A stretch of 64,000 bases of DNA from NCED01 sp035493955 (GCA_035493955.1 DATJHI010000003.1:3558-67557), one strand, 5' to 3'; positions 27,782 through 37,069 are shown, numbered from the stretch's first letter. The notes: a model not told the origin generated them from the letters alone. Translations and numbers: made by a program.

Positions 27782-29023
27782 ATGACCGACCAGGCGATCG
27801 CGACCGACATCGTGGAAGGCGGCGGAAAGCCGAGGAGGAGCGGCGAAACGGTGTTCGCCGTGCTGCTGGCGATCAGCTTCTGCCACTTGCTCAACGACAT
27901 GATGCAGTCGCTGCTGCCGGCCATCTATCCGAAGCTGAAGGTGGATTTCGGCTTGAGTTTCGGTCAGATCGGCCTCGTCACCCTCTGCTATCAGCTGACC
28001 GCTTCGATCCTGCAGCCCCTGGTCGGCCTGGTCGCCGACAAGCGCCCGACGCCCTTGGCGCTGCCCGGGGGGACCCTCTTCACCCTGACCGGCCTGTGCA
28101 TCCTGTCGATCGCCCACGCCTATCCGGTCATACTGATGGGAGCCTGCCTGCTGGGCATGGGCTCGTCGGTGTTCCACCCGGAGTCCTCCCGGGTCGCGCG
28201 CATGGCCTCGGGCGGGCGGTTCGGTCTGGCCCAGTCCCTGTTCCAGGTCGGCGGCAACATCGGCCAGGCGCTGGGGCCGCTGGCGGCGGCGCTGGTGGTG
28301 GTGCGGTGGGGCCAGTCGAGCCTGGCCTTCTTCGCGCTCCTTTGCCTGGTCTCCTGCGCGATCCTGTGGAACGTCGGCCTGTGGTACAGGCGCCACGGCC
28401 TGGCGCGGCAGGCGGCGGGGCGGAAGAAGGCCATCGCCATCGCCTTGCCAAAAGGCGCCGCGGTGCGCGGGATCGCCGTGCTCATGGCGCTTGTATTCTC
28501 GAAGTTCGTCTACCTGGCCAGCCTGTCGAGCTACTACACCTTCTACCTGATCGAGAAGTTCCACCTGTCGGTGCAGAGCGCCCAGCTCCACCTGTTCGCC
28601 TTCCTGGCGGCGGTGGCCGTGGGCACCGTGGCCGGCGGTCCGATCGGCGACCGGTTCGGGCGGAAGTACGTGATCTGGTTCTCGATCCTGGGCGCCCTGC
28701 CGTTCACCCTGTTGCTCCCCCACGCCAGCCTGTTCTGGACGGGGCCGCTGACGGTGATGATCGGTCTGATCCTCGCCTCGGCCTTTCCCGCCATCGTGGT
28801 GTTCGGCCAGGAACTGGCGCCGGGCAGGGTGGGGATGATCTCCGGGATGTTCTTCGGCCTCTCGTTCGGCATGGGCGGGATCGGCGCGGCCGTGCTGGGA
28901 TGGCTGGCCGACCGCACCGGCATCGAAGCCGTCTATCAGCTTTGCGCCTACCTTCCGGCGATCGGCCTGTTGGCGGCCTTTCTGCCCAAATTCGAACCGC
29001 CCAAGGCCGCTCCATCCGCCTGA
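27782..29023 (+). CDS. MFS transporter, fosmidomycin-resistance (Fsr) type
   Basis: A 413-residue protein with 12 predicted membrane helices. The N-terminal FCHLLNDMMQSLLPAIYP, the segment VADKRPTPLALPGG and GMGSSVFHPESSRVARMASGG, the Fsr hallmark after helix 4, match the drug:H+ antiporter group of E. coli Fsr. The second half has the usual GDRFGRKYVIW loop. ATG 27782 sits behind GGAGGGG. It is probably an efflux pump for small anionic compounds. The 203 bases before it contain no other gene, only a promoter for each direction. Confidence 0.9.
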   Translation: MTDQAIATDIVEGGGKPRRSGETVFAVLLAISFCHLLNDMMQSLLPAIYPKLKVDFGLSFGQIGLVTLCYQLTASILQPLVGLVADKRPTPLALPGGTLFTLTGLCILSIAHAYPVILMGACLLGMGSSVFHPESSRVARMASGGRFGLAQSLFQVGGNIGQALGPLAAALVVVRWGQSSLAFFALLCLVSCAILWNVGLWYRRHGLARQAAGRKKAIAIALPKGAAVRGIAVLMALVFSKFVYLASLSSYYTFYLIEKFHLSVQSAQLHLFAFLAAVAVGTVAGGPIGDRFGRKYVIWFSILGALPFTLLLPHASLFWTGPLTVMIGLILASAFPAIVVFGQELAPGRVGMISGMFFGLSFGMGGIGAAVLGWLADRTGIEAVYQLCAYLPAIGLLAAFLPKFEPPKAAPSA

Positions 29024-29121
29024 GGCGTGCGGGCCTCCGAACCTTTGCCGCGCCCCTTTGTGGAAACGGCCTAAGCCCGTATATCGTACGCCCCGAGGAT
29101 TAACCCCGGGAGACCTCTTAC

Positions 29122-29757
29122 ATGTCGCGACTGATGATTTCGGCCACGCTCGGCCTGGCTTTTGGCCTGGCGGCGATCGCTGGCGCTCCGGTTCTGGCCC
29201 AGCCTCCGGGGGCGCCTGCCGCTCCGGTGATCACCAAGGACCCGATGTCGGTGCCGGCCGGCGTCTACAAGATCGATAAGGAACACCAGAGCGTGGTGGC
29301 CCGGATCGCCCACAGCGGCTTTTCCATGTCGACCGTCCGGTTCGGCGTGACCGACGGCGTGCTGAACTGGGATCCGGCCCACATCGAGAACTCCAAGGTC
29401 AACGTCACGGTCAGCACCAAGGCCTATTACGCGCCGATCACCTACGGGATCGATCCGGGCGCGCCGAACTTGATGAATGCGGCGGCCTTCCCGACGGCGA
29501 CCTTCGTCTCCACCGGCATCAAGCGCACGGGCCCGACCACCGGCCAGATCATGGGCAACCTGACCCTGATGGGCCAGACCAAGCCGGTCACCATCGACGC
29601 CAGCCTGGTCGGCGCGGGCAAGAGCAATCGCGGCATTCCGAGCATTGGCTTCACCGGCGTGATGAAGATCAAGCGCGGCGACTTCGGCTTCAACGCCATG
29701 CAGGCCCTGGGCCAGGACATCGAGATCGTCCTCGACGCCGAGTTCCTGCCCGCCTAA
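29122..29757 (+). CDS. Exported YceI family lipid-binding-like protein
   Basis: A 211-residue protein with a signal peptide ending near PVLAQPP and a YceI lipocalin-like domain: GVYKIDKEHQSVVARIAHSGFS, the AAAFPTATFVST strand and TLMGQTKPVTIDAS, ending IEIVLDAEFLPA. Family members bind isoprenoid-type lipids in the periplasm. The particular ligand is unknown. It may share the promoter region after the MFS gene. Confidence 0.92.
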   Translation: MSRLMISATLGLAFGLAAIAGAPVLAQPPGAPAAPVITKDPMSVPAGVYKIDKEHQSVVARIAHSGFSMSTVRFGVTDGVLNWDPAHIENSKVNVTVSTKAYYAPITYGIDPGAPNLMNAAAFPTATFVSTGIKRTGPTTGQIMGNLTLMGQTKPVTIDASLVGAGKSNRGIPSIGFTGVMKIKRGDFGFNAMQALGQDIEIVLDAEFLPA

Positions 29758-29764
29758 ACGGCTC

Positions 29765-29795
29765 GGCGCTTCTCCCCCTGGCCGGGAGGAGCGCC
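29765..29795 (+). terminator. Hairpin after the YceI gene
   Basis: GGCGCTTCTCCC (29765-29776) pairs with GGGAGGAGCGCC (29784-29795) with one wobble pair, 8 bases after the stop. No T-run follows. Confidence 0.55.
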
Positions 29796-29857
29796 TGACG
29801 GCCCGGCCGACGAGGCCGGCGCCTCGACAAGCGCGCAGGAGACGGTTTAGGTCTCCC

Positions 29858-30334
29858 ATGCGCATCGCAAAGCTCGCTTCCCCGTCCTTCCTCGCCCTGG
29901 TCCTCGGCGCCGGCGCCGCACAGGCCCAGGCGCCCACCGCCTCGGCCGCCGCCGCCGAGTTCCTGGCCAGGAACGCCCGCGAGGCGGGGGTCAAGGTCCT
30001 GCCCTCCGGCCTGCAGTACAAAGTCGTGAAGAGTGGGGACGCGACCGGTCCGTCGCCCAAGCTCGGCGACGTGATCAAGGTCAATTACGAAGGCGCCCTG
30101 CCCACGGGCCAGGTGTTCGACTCCACCTTCCAGCGCGGCAAGCCCGCGCTGATGGCGCTGCGCAACTTGGTGCCGGCCTGGATGGAGGCCCTGCCGCTGA
30201 TGCACACCGGCGACGAGTGGGTGCTCTATGCGCCTCCCGAACTCGGCTATGGCGACGAGGGCGCAGGGCCGATACCGCCGGGCAGCGTCCTGGTGTTCCG
30301 GCTCCAGTTGCTCGGCATGTTGTCGGCGGATTAG
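29858..30334 (+). CDS. FKBP-type peptidyl-prolyl isomerase, exported
   Basis: A 158-residue periplasmic proline isomerase. The signal peptide ends at GAAQAQA. A short helical stretch follows, then the FKBP core from LPSGLQYKVVKSGD through LGDVIKVNYEGALPTGQVFDSTFQRG and the ELGYGDEGAGP.IPPGSVLVF block, which carries the active-site aromatics. It resembles the C-terminal domain of Mip/FkpA without the long dimerising arm. It ends 8 bases from the converging dctA stop. Confidence 0.93.
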   Translation: MRIAKLASPSFLALVLGAGAAQAQAPTASAAAAEFLARNAREAGVKVLPSGLQYKVVKSGDATGPSPKLGDVIKVNYEGALPTGQVFDSTFQRGKPALMALRNLVPAWMEALPLMHTGDEWVLYAPPELGYGDEGAGPIPPGSVLVFRLQLLGMLSAD

Positions 30335-30342
30335 CGCCCGGC

Positions 30343-31665
30343 TTAAGGGCTTTCGGCTTCCTGCACGTCCGGTTCGTCCATCACCACCCCCGGCGGCCCG
30401 CCGGCCAGTTCCGTCGCCAGGGTCGCGTGGTCCAGCTCGTTTTCCCAGCGGCTCACCACCAGGGTGGCGACCCCGTTGCCGATCAGGTTGGTCACCGCCC
30501 GACATTGGCTCATGAAACGGTCGACGCCCAGCAGCATGCCCAAGGACGCGATCGGGATGTCGGGGACGATGGCCAAGGTTGCGGCCAGGGTCACGAAGCC
30601 GGCGCCGGTCACCCCCGAGGCGCCCTTGGAGGTCAGCATGCTGATTAGCACGATGGTGGCTTCGGCGCCGACGCTGAGATGCGTCCCGGTCGCCTGGGCC
30701 AGGAACAGGATCGACAGGGTCATGTAGATGTTCGTGCCGTCGAGATTGAAGCTGTAGCCGGTGGGCACGACCAGCCCGACCACGGAGTCTGTGGCGCCGA
30801 GCTTCTCCAGCTTGCGCATCAGGCCCGGCAGGGCCGTCTCCGAGGAGGAGGTCCCCAGCACGATCAGCACTTCTTCGCGGATGTAGGCGATGAACCGCAG
30901 GATCGAGAAGCCGCTCAGCCGGGCGATCAGGCCCAGCACCAGCACCACGAACAGGGCCGCCGTCAGATAGAAGGTCCCGACCAGGGCGGCCAGATTGACC
31001 AGCGACCCCACCCCGAAGGCGCCGACGGTGTAGGCCATGGAGCCGAAGGCGCCGATGGGCGCCAGATAGACCAGGATGCCGATGATCTTGAACAGGACGT
31101 GGGCGGCGACATCGATCGCGTCGGTCACCTTCTGGCCCACCTCGCCAAGCTGGCCCACCGCGAAACCGGTCAGGATCGACAGCAACAGCACCTGCAGCAG
31201 GTCGCCGGTGGCGAAGGCGTCGACGAAGGTCTTGGGGATGATAGCCAGCAGATGGGCGGCCACGCCGTTGTCGTGGGCCTTGGCCACGTAGGTCGCCACC
31301 GTCTGGGCCGTGCTCGCCGCCGCCGTGGAACTGAACCCAAGCCCCGGATGCAACAGGTGGGCCGCCAGCAGGCCCATGCCCAAGGCCAGGGTGGAGACCA
31401 CTTCGAAATAGACGATGGCCTTGACGCCGATGCGGCCGACCTTGCCCATGTCGCGCATCGAGCCGATGCCGTGCACGATGGTGCAGAAGATCACCGGGCT
31501 GATCATCATCTTGATCAGGGCGATGAAGGCGTCGCCCAACGGCTTCATCGCCTTGCCGAGATCAGGCGCGACGGCGCCCAGCACCGCGCCGACGACGATG
31601 GCCGCCAGCACCTGGACATATAGCTGCCGCCACAGGGGCGTGCGGCCTTTTGCAGCCTCGGTCAT
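30343..31665 (-). CDS. dctA: C4-dicarboxylate:proton/sodium symporter
   Basis: A 440-residue DAACS family carrier importing succinate, fumarate and malate. It has eight membrane helices and two re-entrant loops. The serine-rich hairpin motif appears in VLGTSSSETALPGLM, the NMDGT-like motif as FNLDGTNIYMT, and the second hairpin in MLTSKGASGVTGAGFV. The N-terminal LWRQLYVQVLAAIVVGAVLG is typical of DctA. ATG 31665. No sensor pair (DctBD) is nearby. It fits functionally with the malic enzyme and glyoxylate genes at 51785-57843, though it is not linked to them. Confidence 0.95.
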   Translation of the reverse strand: MTEAAKGRTPLWRQLYVQVLAAIVVGAVLGAVAPDLGKAMKPLGDAFIALIKMMISPVIFCTIVHGIGSMRDMGKVGRIGVKAIVYFEVVSTLALGMGLLAAHLLHPGLGFSSTAAASTAQTVATYVAKAHDNGVAAHLLAIIPKTFVDAFATGDLLQVLLLSILTGFAVGQLGEVGQKVTDAIDVAAHVLFKIIGILVYLAPIGAFGSMAYTVGAFGVGSLVNLAALVGTFYLTAALFVVLVLGLIARLSGFSILRFIAYIREEVLIVLGTSSSETALPGLMRKLEKLGATDSVVGLVVPTGYSFNLDGTNIYMTLSILFLAQATGTHLSVGAEATIVLISMLTSKGASGVTGAGFVTLAATLAIVPDIPIASLGMLLGVDRFMSQCRAVTNLIGNGVATLVVSRWENELDHATLATELAGGPPGVVMDEPDVQEAESP

Positions 31666-31788
31666 GGATCAGTCCCCCCGGAATATGTCGCACCATAGCC
31701 TTCGGCGCCGCCGGCGTCAGCCGCTGCGTCAGGGCGAACAGGCGGGGCCGGCGTGGAGACGCGGATGCTGCACCGAGCCGCTTGCCGT

Positions 31789-32469
31789 TCAGGCTTCGGC
31801 CCACCGTCGCAGCAGGTTGTGATAGACGCCGGTCAGGGTCACGGCCGCACGGTCCTCGTCGGACAGGGACCCGCGCACCTGGCGGATCGCCCCGTCGAGT
31901 TCGTAGAGCAGGCGGCGCTGGCCCTCGTCGCGCACCATAGACTGGGCCCAGAAGAAGGACGCCCAGCGGCTGCCGCGCGCGACCGGCTCCACCCGGTGCA
32001 GGCTGGCGGCGGGGTAGACCACGAGGTCCCCGGCGTCGAACTTGATCTTCTGCTCCCCGTAGGTGTCCTCGATCACCAGTTCGCCGCCGTCGTAGTCGGC
32101 CGGGTCGGACAGGAACAGGGTGCAGGCGATGTCCGTCCGCACCCGCACGCCTTGCGGCGTGAAGCGGATGGCGTTGTCGATATGGGCCTTGAAGGTCATG
32201 CCCGCGTCGTAGCGGTTGAACAGGGGCGGGAAGACCCTGAGCGGCAAGGCGGCGGAGACGAAGGTCTCGCTCTGCCCCAGCGCCGTCAGGATGGCCTGGC
32301 CGAGTTCGCGCGCCTCGGGGGCGTCTTCGGGAACCTGCAGGTTGCGCTTGGCCAACGCCGACTGTTCACCGGCGGTGGCCCTGCCGTCGACCCAGGCCAG
32401 GCCCTCCAGGCGCGAGCGAAAATGCGCCACCTGCGTCTTGTCGAGGAGAGCGGGGACCCGGACCAGCAT
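31789..32469 (-). CDS. piuC: PKHD-type Fe(II)/2-oxoglutarate hydroxylase (PiuC/YbiX-like)
   Basis: A 226-residue enzyme of the PiuC/YbiX family. The 2-oxoglutarate dioxygenase core has the iron ligands His-x-Asp in FKAHIDNAIRF and the distal His in SLHRVEPV, followed by Arg in RGSRWASFFW that binds 2-oxoglutarate. The N-terminal LVRVPALLDKTQVAHFR and C-terminal LTGVYHNLLRRWAE are also conserved. It starts 2 bases after the TonB receptor stop, the classic piuA-piuC arrangement controlled by iron. The proposed role is processing of the imported siderophore. Its true substrate is unproven. Confidence 0.93.
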   Translation of the reverse strand: MLVRVPALLDKTQVAHFRSRLEGLAWVDGRATAGEQSALAKRNLQVPEDAPEARELGQAILTALGQSETFVSAALPLRVFPPLFNRYDAGMTFKAHIDNAIRFTPQGVRVRTDIACTLFLSDPADYDGGELVIEDTYGEQKIKFDAGDLVVYPAASLHRVEPVARGSRWASFFWAQSMVRDEGQRRLLYELDGAIRQVRGSLSDEDRAAVTLTGVYHNLLRRWAEA

Positions 32470-32471
32470 GC

Positions 32472-34868
32472 CTAGAACTTCACCCCCACGGTGCCGATGA
32501 CGGTGCGCCCGGGGGCGGGCACGGCGCGGTTGCTGAACACCTGGGTGTAATTCAGCCGGTCGGTCAGGTTGGTGGCGTTCAGGGCCACCCGGTAACGCCC
32601 GACCTCGTAGGCCACCCCGGCGTCGAACGAAAGGGTATGGGGCACATAGGCGATCTTGGTCAGGGCGGCTGGGGCCGGGGCGGCGGTCGAGACCGTGTAG
32701 CCGGTCGGGAAACCGTCCTGGAAACTGACGCCGCCGTTGATGGACAGGCCCCTCAGCCCGCCGTCGAACTCGTAGTTGGTGAAGACGGAGCCGGAGTTCT
32801 TCGGCGTCAGCAGCACCTGGCGGCCGATGACGAAGGTGTTCAGCACCGGGGTGGAGGCGGCGGCCCCGGCCGGGCAGGGGATCGTGGTGGCGCTGCAGGC
32901 GGTGTAGGATTCCTTGATCCTGGAATCGACATAGGCGTAGGCGGCGTTGACCGTCCAGCCCCGGGCCAGGCGCCCGGAGAGGCCGAGCTCGACCCCCTGC
33001 ACGGTCTGGCGCTCGCCGGACTGGGCCAGCAGGAACCCGGTCGACGGGTCGGTCTGGGTGGCGTTGTTCTTCTTGACGTAGAAGGCCGCCGCCGTGGCGG
33101 TCAGGCGGCCCCCCAAGAAGCCCAGCTTGGCCCCGGCCTCGAAACTCTCGTTCTTCTCGGGCTCCAGGTCCTTTGAGGTGACGGCGATGCCGGTGGCGTT
33201 GGCGACGATGCCGGTGCCCTGCGGCGTGGCCGAGCGGCCCCACGACAGATAATAGGTCTGGGTCTGGCTGGGCTCCCACACCAGGTTGGCCCGAGGGTTG
33301 GTCAGGGTCGATTTGGACTTGAGCGGGGTGAACTGGCCGGCGACGGTGACGCTGTCGAATTCGGCGCGATAGGCGTCGACGCGGACGGAGCCGATCACCG
33401 ACACGGACGGCAGCAGCCACAGCCGCTCGGTCAGGAAGGCGCCGTAGTCGGTGGATTCGCCGAGGTTGCGGGTGACGGTCGTGGCGGTGGCCGAGCTGTT
33501 GGCGATATTGGCCAAGGTCGGGGTGATCACGGCATAGCCGGCCGGCATGACGTGGTCGGGGAACCAGATCGAGCGCGGGATGGTGTTGCGGGCGGTGTAT
33601 CCGGCCGGGAGGCTGTAAGCCTGGAAGGTGCGCTTGTTGGACTGGTAGGAGAGGTCGACGCCGGCGATCAGCTGGCTCTTCAGGCCGAACAGCGGCCCCT
33701 CGTAGCGGGCGGTGGAGATGTTCTGCGCGCCCCAGGCGTTCTGCCTGTAGGGGCCGGACCCGCCGTAGCCGCCGAAGGCGTCGGTCGCCGGATTGCCGTC
33801 AAAAAAGGCGGCGAGGCACGTCGCCGAGCAGTTGTCGAGGGTCGAGTACTGGAAGAACCGGTCGTAGATGCCGATGCGGCTGTCGCTGGCGACGGTCAGA
33901 TAGTCCGAGGCCTTGTGCAGGAACTTGGCGGTCAGGATGTTGGCGTTGCTGACGTCCTTGTCGGTGAACAGGCCGAGGAAGTTCGAGCGCGGCACGCCGT
34001 ATTCGCTGGCCGGCATGGCGATCAGGCTGCCAGGCGGTTGCAGGATGATGATGCCGTAGTCGGGGATGCGGTCGTCATGCTGGTGCAGGAAGTTCAGGGT
34101 GAACTGGGTCGGCGTCCCTATCCCCAACGCCAGTGACGCGGCCGCGCCCCAGCGCTTTGAATTGACGATGTCGCGGTCCGCCACGTGGTTCGACGAGCCC
34201 AGGACGTTGAGCCGGATGGCGCTGGTGTCGCCGATCTGGTGGTTCAGGTCAGCGCTGGCGCGATAGTAGTCGGCGCTGCCGAAGGCAGCCTCGACGTGGT
34301 TCTCGTCGCCCAGGTGGGCGGTCTTGGACAGGGTGTTGATGACGCCGCCGGTGGTGCCGCGGCCGAACAGGGCGCCCGAGGGGCCCTTCAGCACCTGGAT
34401 CTCCTGGAAGTTGAAGGCGTCGCGGGTATAGACGCCGAAGTCGCGCAGCCCGTCGAGGTAGACGTCGTTCTGGGCTTCCTGGCCGCGGATGCGGAACTGA
34501 TCGCCGTTCAGGGCGCCGCCTTCGCCGATGGAGACGGTGATGCCGGGCACGTTGCGCAGCGCCTGCTCCAGGCTGGTGATCTTCTGCTGCTGCAGCTGGA
34601 TCTGCGGGATCACGTTCACCGCCTGGGGTGTGTCCTGCAAGGTGGTGGGCATGACCGAGAGGCCGGTCTCGTTGTTCAGTCCGCCGCCGCGGCCTACCAC
34701 GTCGATGACCCCTACCGCGGTCGCGGTGACGTCGTTCACCGCCATCTGGAAGGGCGCATCGGCCTTGTCCGCCGCCTGGGCGGTCGAGGTCAGGCCCGCC
34801 GCCAGCGCCATCGTGCCCAGGACCTGCCAGGCGAGCGAACGGGCTCTGCTGTCGTTCGAAGGCGTCAT
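32472..34868 (-). CDS. TonB-dependent siderophore receptor (catecholate type)
   Basis: A 798-residue outer-membrane barrel with a signal peptide ending STAQAADK. The plug domain (about residues 60-190) has LSVMPTTLQDTPQAVNVIP, LRNVPGITVSIGEGG and the QVLKGPSGALFGRGTTGG element. A 22-strand barrel follows, ending in the aromatic GTVGVKF. It is similar in order to Fiu/PiuA-type receptors. ATG 34868 follows TAGGGGTAGC, and a Fur-box-like sequence lies 20 bases upstream. Its position between a PepSY protein and PiuC strongly supports iron-catecholate uptake. Confidence 0.95.
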   Translation of the reverse strand: MTPSNDSRARSLAWQVLGTMALAAGLTSTAQAADKADAPFQMAVNDVTATAVGVIDVVGRGGGLNNETGLSVMPTTLQDTPQAVNVIPQIQLQQQKITSLEQALRNVPGITVSIGEGGALNGDQFRIRGQEAQNDVYLDGLRDFGVYTRDAFNFQEIQVLKGPSGALFGRGTTGGVINTLSKTAHLGDENHVEAAFGSADYYRASADLNHQIGDTSAIRLNVLGSSNHVADRDIVNSKRWGAAASLALGIGTPTQFTLNFLHQHDDRIPDYGIIILQPPGSLIAMPASEYGVPRSNFLGLFTDKDVSNANILTAKFLHKASDYLTVASDSRIGIYDRFFQYSTLDNCSATCLAAFFDGNPATDAFGGYGGSGPYRQNAWGAQNISTARYEGPLFGLKSQLIAGVDLSYQSNKRTFQAYSLPAGYTARNTIPRSIWFPDHVMPAGYAVITPTLANIANSSATATTVTRNLGESTDYGAFLTERLWLLPSVSVIGSVRVDAYRAEFDSVTVAGQFTPLKSKSTLTNPRANLVWEPSQTQTYYLSWGRSATPQGTGIVANATGIAVTSKDLEPEKNESFEAGAKLGFLGGRLTATAAAFYVKKNNATQTDPSTGFLLAQSGERQTVQGVELGLSGRLARGWTVNAAYAYVDSRIKESYTACSATTIPCPAGAAASTPVLNTFVIGRQVLLTPKNSGSVFTNYEFDGGLRGLSINGGVSFQDGFPTGYTVSTAAPAPAALTKIAYVPHTLSFDAGVAYEVGRYRVALNATNLTDRLNYTQVFSNRAVPAPGRTVIGTVGVKF

Positions 34869-34887
34869 CACGCTACCCCTAAAATGC

Positions 34888-34907
34888 AAATGCGAGTCGT
34901 TATTATC
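34888..34907. promoter_or_regulatory. Fur-box-like site upstream of the TonB receptor
   Basis: AAATGCGAGTCGTTATTATC lies 20 bases before the receptor ATG. In the reverse direction it begins GATAATAACGA, close to the Fur consensus GATAATGATAATCATTATC in its left half and degenerate in the right. It would place the ribosome site and promoter under iron repression. Confidence 0.6.
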
Positions 34908-34935
34908 TTTGGTGCGTGTGGCGGCCAAGCATTAA

Positions 34936-34957
34936 TTTGAGAATCGTTCGCAATAAT
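34936..34957. promoter_or_regulatory. Second Fur-box-like site, overlapping the PepSY stop
   Basis: The stretch TTTGAGAATCGTTCGCAATAA contains GAGAATCGTTCGC, a form common in alphaproteobacterial iron promoters. It sits 29 bases upstream of the first site, so two Fur dimers could bind side by side. Confidence 0.5.
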
Positions 34958-36159
34958 TATTCGGCCGCGGCAGGCCTGCCGAGCGGCCGTGCTTGGGGCC
35001 GGCGCCGGGCGGCCTTGCGCCATTGCCGGCGAGCCCACACCAGGACGCCGGTGACGGCCAGGATCGCGGGCGCCAGTCCGGCGACGGTGATCACCAGCTT
35101 CCAGGCCAAGGGCATGCCGTCGCCGCCGCCGTGGAGCTGGCGATTGAACCGGATGAGCTGGTCGCCCTCGGGGCGGGGCCGGTCCGGCACGACGCGGACG
35201 TCGCCGGCCTGCGCGTCGTCGATCGCCAGCGTAAGGGTGGCGCCCTTGGCCGTCCGCACCTGCGCGCGCCAGCGGGGCGTATCGGCCGCGCGGGTCGGCA
35301 GGTTGAGGGTCAGCAGGTGCGCGCCGGGCTGGCCGTCGAGGGCCCGGCTGGCCGCCTGGTCGGCGCTGAGCATGGTCCGGGACGCCGGCCCCTCGGGACC
35401 GCCCCGTTGGGCGCCCGCCGGCGGCGCCACCAGGGCGAAGGCGCCGACCAACCCCCGGGTGAAGGCGGGAAAGGAGATCAAGGCTCCGGACAGGGACAGG
35501 ACGGCCAAGGGCAGCGCGATCCAAAACCCCACGAGTTGGTGCAGGTTCGACAGGGTGTCCGTGGTCCGCCCCCAGCGGAACGCCATCGCCAGGACCTCGC
35601 GCCGGGGCCACCACAGCCAGATCCCGCTGAGACAGGAGACCAACAGCGCCACCCCTATCCAGCCGACCGCCTGCCGCCCCGGTCCGAAGACGAAGAACTG
35701 GCCGTGCAGATCGTGCATCCACATGGACAGGCTCTGGCGGACATTGGCCACATCGAGCACCCGGGCCGTTCCCGGGTCGATCCAGGCGGTCAGGACCTGC
35801 GGCCGCGCTTGCGGGCCGCGCCCCGCCGCCCCGCCCTTGCTCTCTCCGGCAGGCCTGGTCATCGCGCCGGTGACCGTCGCCGGCTCGCCCGGTTTGGACG
35901 GCAGACGCAGGCCCTGGACCCTGGCCCTGTCGCCGAACCGGACCTGAGCGGCGTCGAGATAGGCCGACGGCGGCAACACCGCCTGAGGCGAGCTGATGGC
36001 GAACCGCGCCGGATGCAGGGCGCGATCGATCTCGCCCCTCCAGACCAGATAGCTGCCCGAGACGCACAGGGGGATGATCGCCAACGCCAGCCCGATGCCG
36101 ATCCACAGGTGGAGTTGGAACCAGAACCGCCGCAGACGGCCGCGCGCCGAAGCCTTCAT
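34957..36159 (-). CDS. PepSY-associated membrane protein (PiuB-like iron uptake component)
   Basis: A 400-residue inner-membrane protein with four membrane helices and PepSY domains. The N-terminal LRRFWFQLHLWIGIGLALAIIPLCVSGS and the later WMHDLHGQFFVFGPGRQAVGWIG and LHQLVGFWIALPLAVLSLSGA segments hold the conserved His residues thought to bind haem or serve as ferrisiderophore reductase sites. I chose ATG 36159, which has AAGGGG ten bases upstream. The TTG 6 bases earlier would sit on that site. It is first in the iron unit, with its own Fur-box-like site, and leads into the receptor. Confidence 0.9.
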   Translation of the reverse strand: MKASARGRLRRFWFQLHLWIGIGLALAIIPLCVSGSYLVWRGEIDRALHPARFAISSPQAVLPPSAYLDAAQVRFGDRARVQGLRLPSKPGEPATVTGAMTRPAGESKGGAAGRGPQARPQVLTAWIDPGTARVLDVANVRQSLSMWMHDLHGQFFVFGPGRQAVGWIGVALLVSCLSGIWLWWPRREVLAMAFRWGRTTDTLSNLHQLVGFWIALPLAVLSLSGALISFPAFTRGLVGAFALVAPPAGAQRGGPEGPASRTMLSADQAASRALDGQPGAHLLTLNLPTRAADTPRWRAQVRTAKGATLTLAIDDAQAGDVRVVPDRPRPEGDQLIRFNRQLHGGGDGMPLAWKLVITVAGLAPAILAVTGVLVWARRQWRKAARRRPQARPLGRPAAAE

Positions 36160-36186
36160 CGTCAAGCCCCTTGATGAGGGCTCAGC

Positions 36187-36208
36187 TGATAATGCGAATG
36201 ACTCTTAA
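36187..36208. promoter_or_regulatory. Fur-box-like site upstream of the PepSY gene
   Basis: TGATAATGCGAATGACTCTT, extended by AA, matches the Fur left half TGATAAT perfectly and carries GCGAATGAC in the centre. It begins 28 bases before the ATG at 36159. It is the best of the three sites in this unit. Confidence 0.65.
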
Positions 36209-36265
36209 CTGCAAGGGCGCGGTTTCCCGGACGGTCCTAAGCGAGCGTCCCAAGGCGAAGGATCG

Positions 36266-37069
36266 TCAGCCGCCTCGCAAGCCGGGCTTCAAGACAACGG
36301 TCCGGTAGCCGTCCCAAAGCCGCATCCCCTCGGCCCGAACGGTCTGCTCAAGGGTCTCGGGGGCGAGGTCGGTCCGGGCGCTGCCGGGGAACAGGATGGT
36401 GACCACGTCGCCGCCGATGCTCTCCATCGGCTCGGCGGCTTCACGGCAGACGTCGGCCTCGTCGCGGGCGGCGCAAGGATCGTGTCCCAAGGCGCGGTGC
36501 AGAGCCACAGAGCCCTCGCCCAGCTTGTTGTAGGGTCCGGTGTCGGCGACGATCACCGGGACCACGGTCCCGTTCCAGATCACCACGCCGAAGTCGCCGA
36601 CGCGTGCGCCGGTCAGGCGGAAGAATTCGCCCCGGTTCTCGGGCGGCCCCATGTTGGGGATCACCACATAGGGGACCCGGTCGGCGTTGACCGGGGTGCG
36701 AACGCCCGACGCATCCGTCAGCATCAGCGAGGTCGGGCACTGGTCTGAGCGGTTACGGTTGCCGCCGCAGGCCAGGGGCGAGCCGTCGAAATCGATGGAC
36801 AGCTTGGAGACGTAGGCGACGGCCCCGCCGGGCATCCGGCGAAGGGCGGTGACCCGGTTCGGGTCGCCCCGGCAACCAAATCGATTGGTGAAGTCTTCGC
36901 CGCGGAAGAGGCCGGCGGTGTCGCAGGCGTCGAACTGGGCGCGATAGTCCTCGTCGATATTCATGCCCTGGCTCAGGTCGACGCCTGCAGGCCATGACGG
37001 GGGCGCGGCGCCGGCGGCTGGCGTCAGGACCAGCGTCGCCGCCAAGGCCCCAAGCCACGCCGTCCTCAT
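36266..37069 (-). CDS. Exported glycoside hydrolase family 75 (chitosanase-like) protein
   Basis: A 267-residue protein with a signal peptide ending PAAGAAP. The core matches GH75 chitosanases: VSKLSIDFDGSPLACGG, then VPYVVIPN, VGDFGVVIWNGTVVPVIVADTGPYNKLGEGS-type sequence and VALHRALGHDPC. Conserved Asp and Glu lie in DFDG and in ADTGPYNKLGE. It is probably secreted to the periplasm or beyond. The natural polymer may differ from chitosan. Its start codon region overlaps the end of the beta-barrel protein gene by 4 bases (37066-37069), so the two are cotranscribed. Confidence 0.72.
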   Translation of the reverse strand: MRTAWLGALAATLVLTPAAGAAPPSWPAGVDLSQGMNIDEDYRAQFDACDTAGLFRGEDFTNRFGCRGDPNRVTALRRMPGGAVAYVSKLSIDFDGSPLACGGNRNRSDQCPTSLMLTDASGVRTPVNADRVPYVVIPNMGPPENRGEFFRLTGARVGDFGVVIWNGTVVPVIVADTGPYNKLGEGSVALHRALGHDPCAARDEADVCREAAEPMESIGGDVVTILFPGSARTDLAPETLEQTVRAEGMRLWDGYRTVVLKPGLRGG

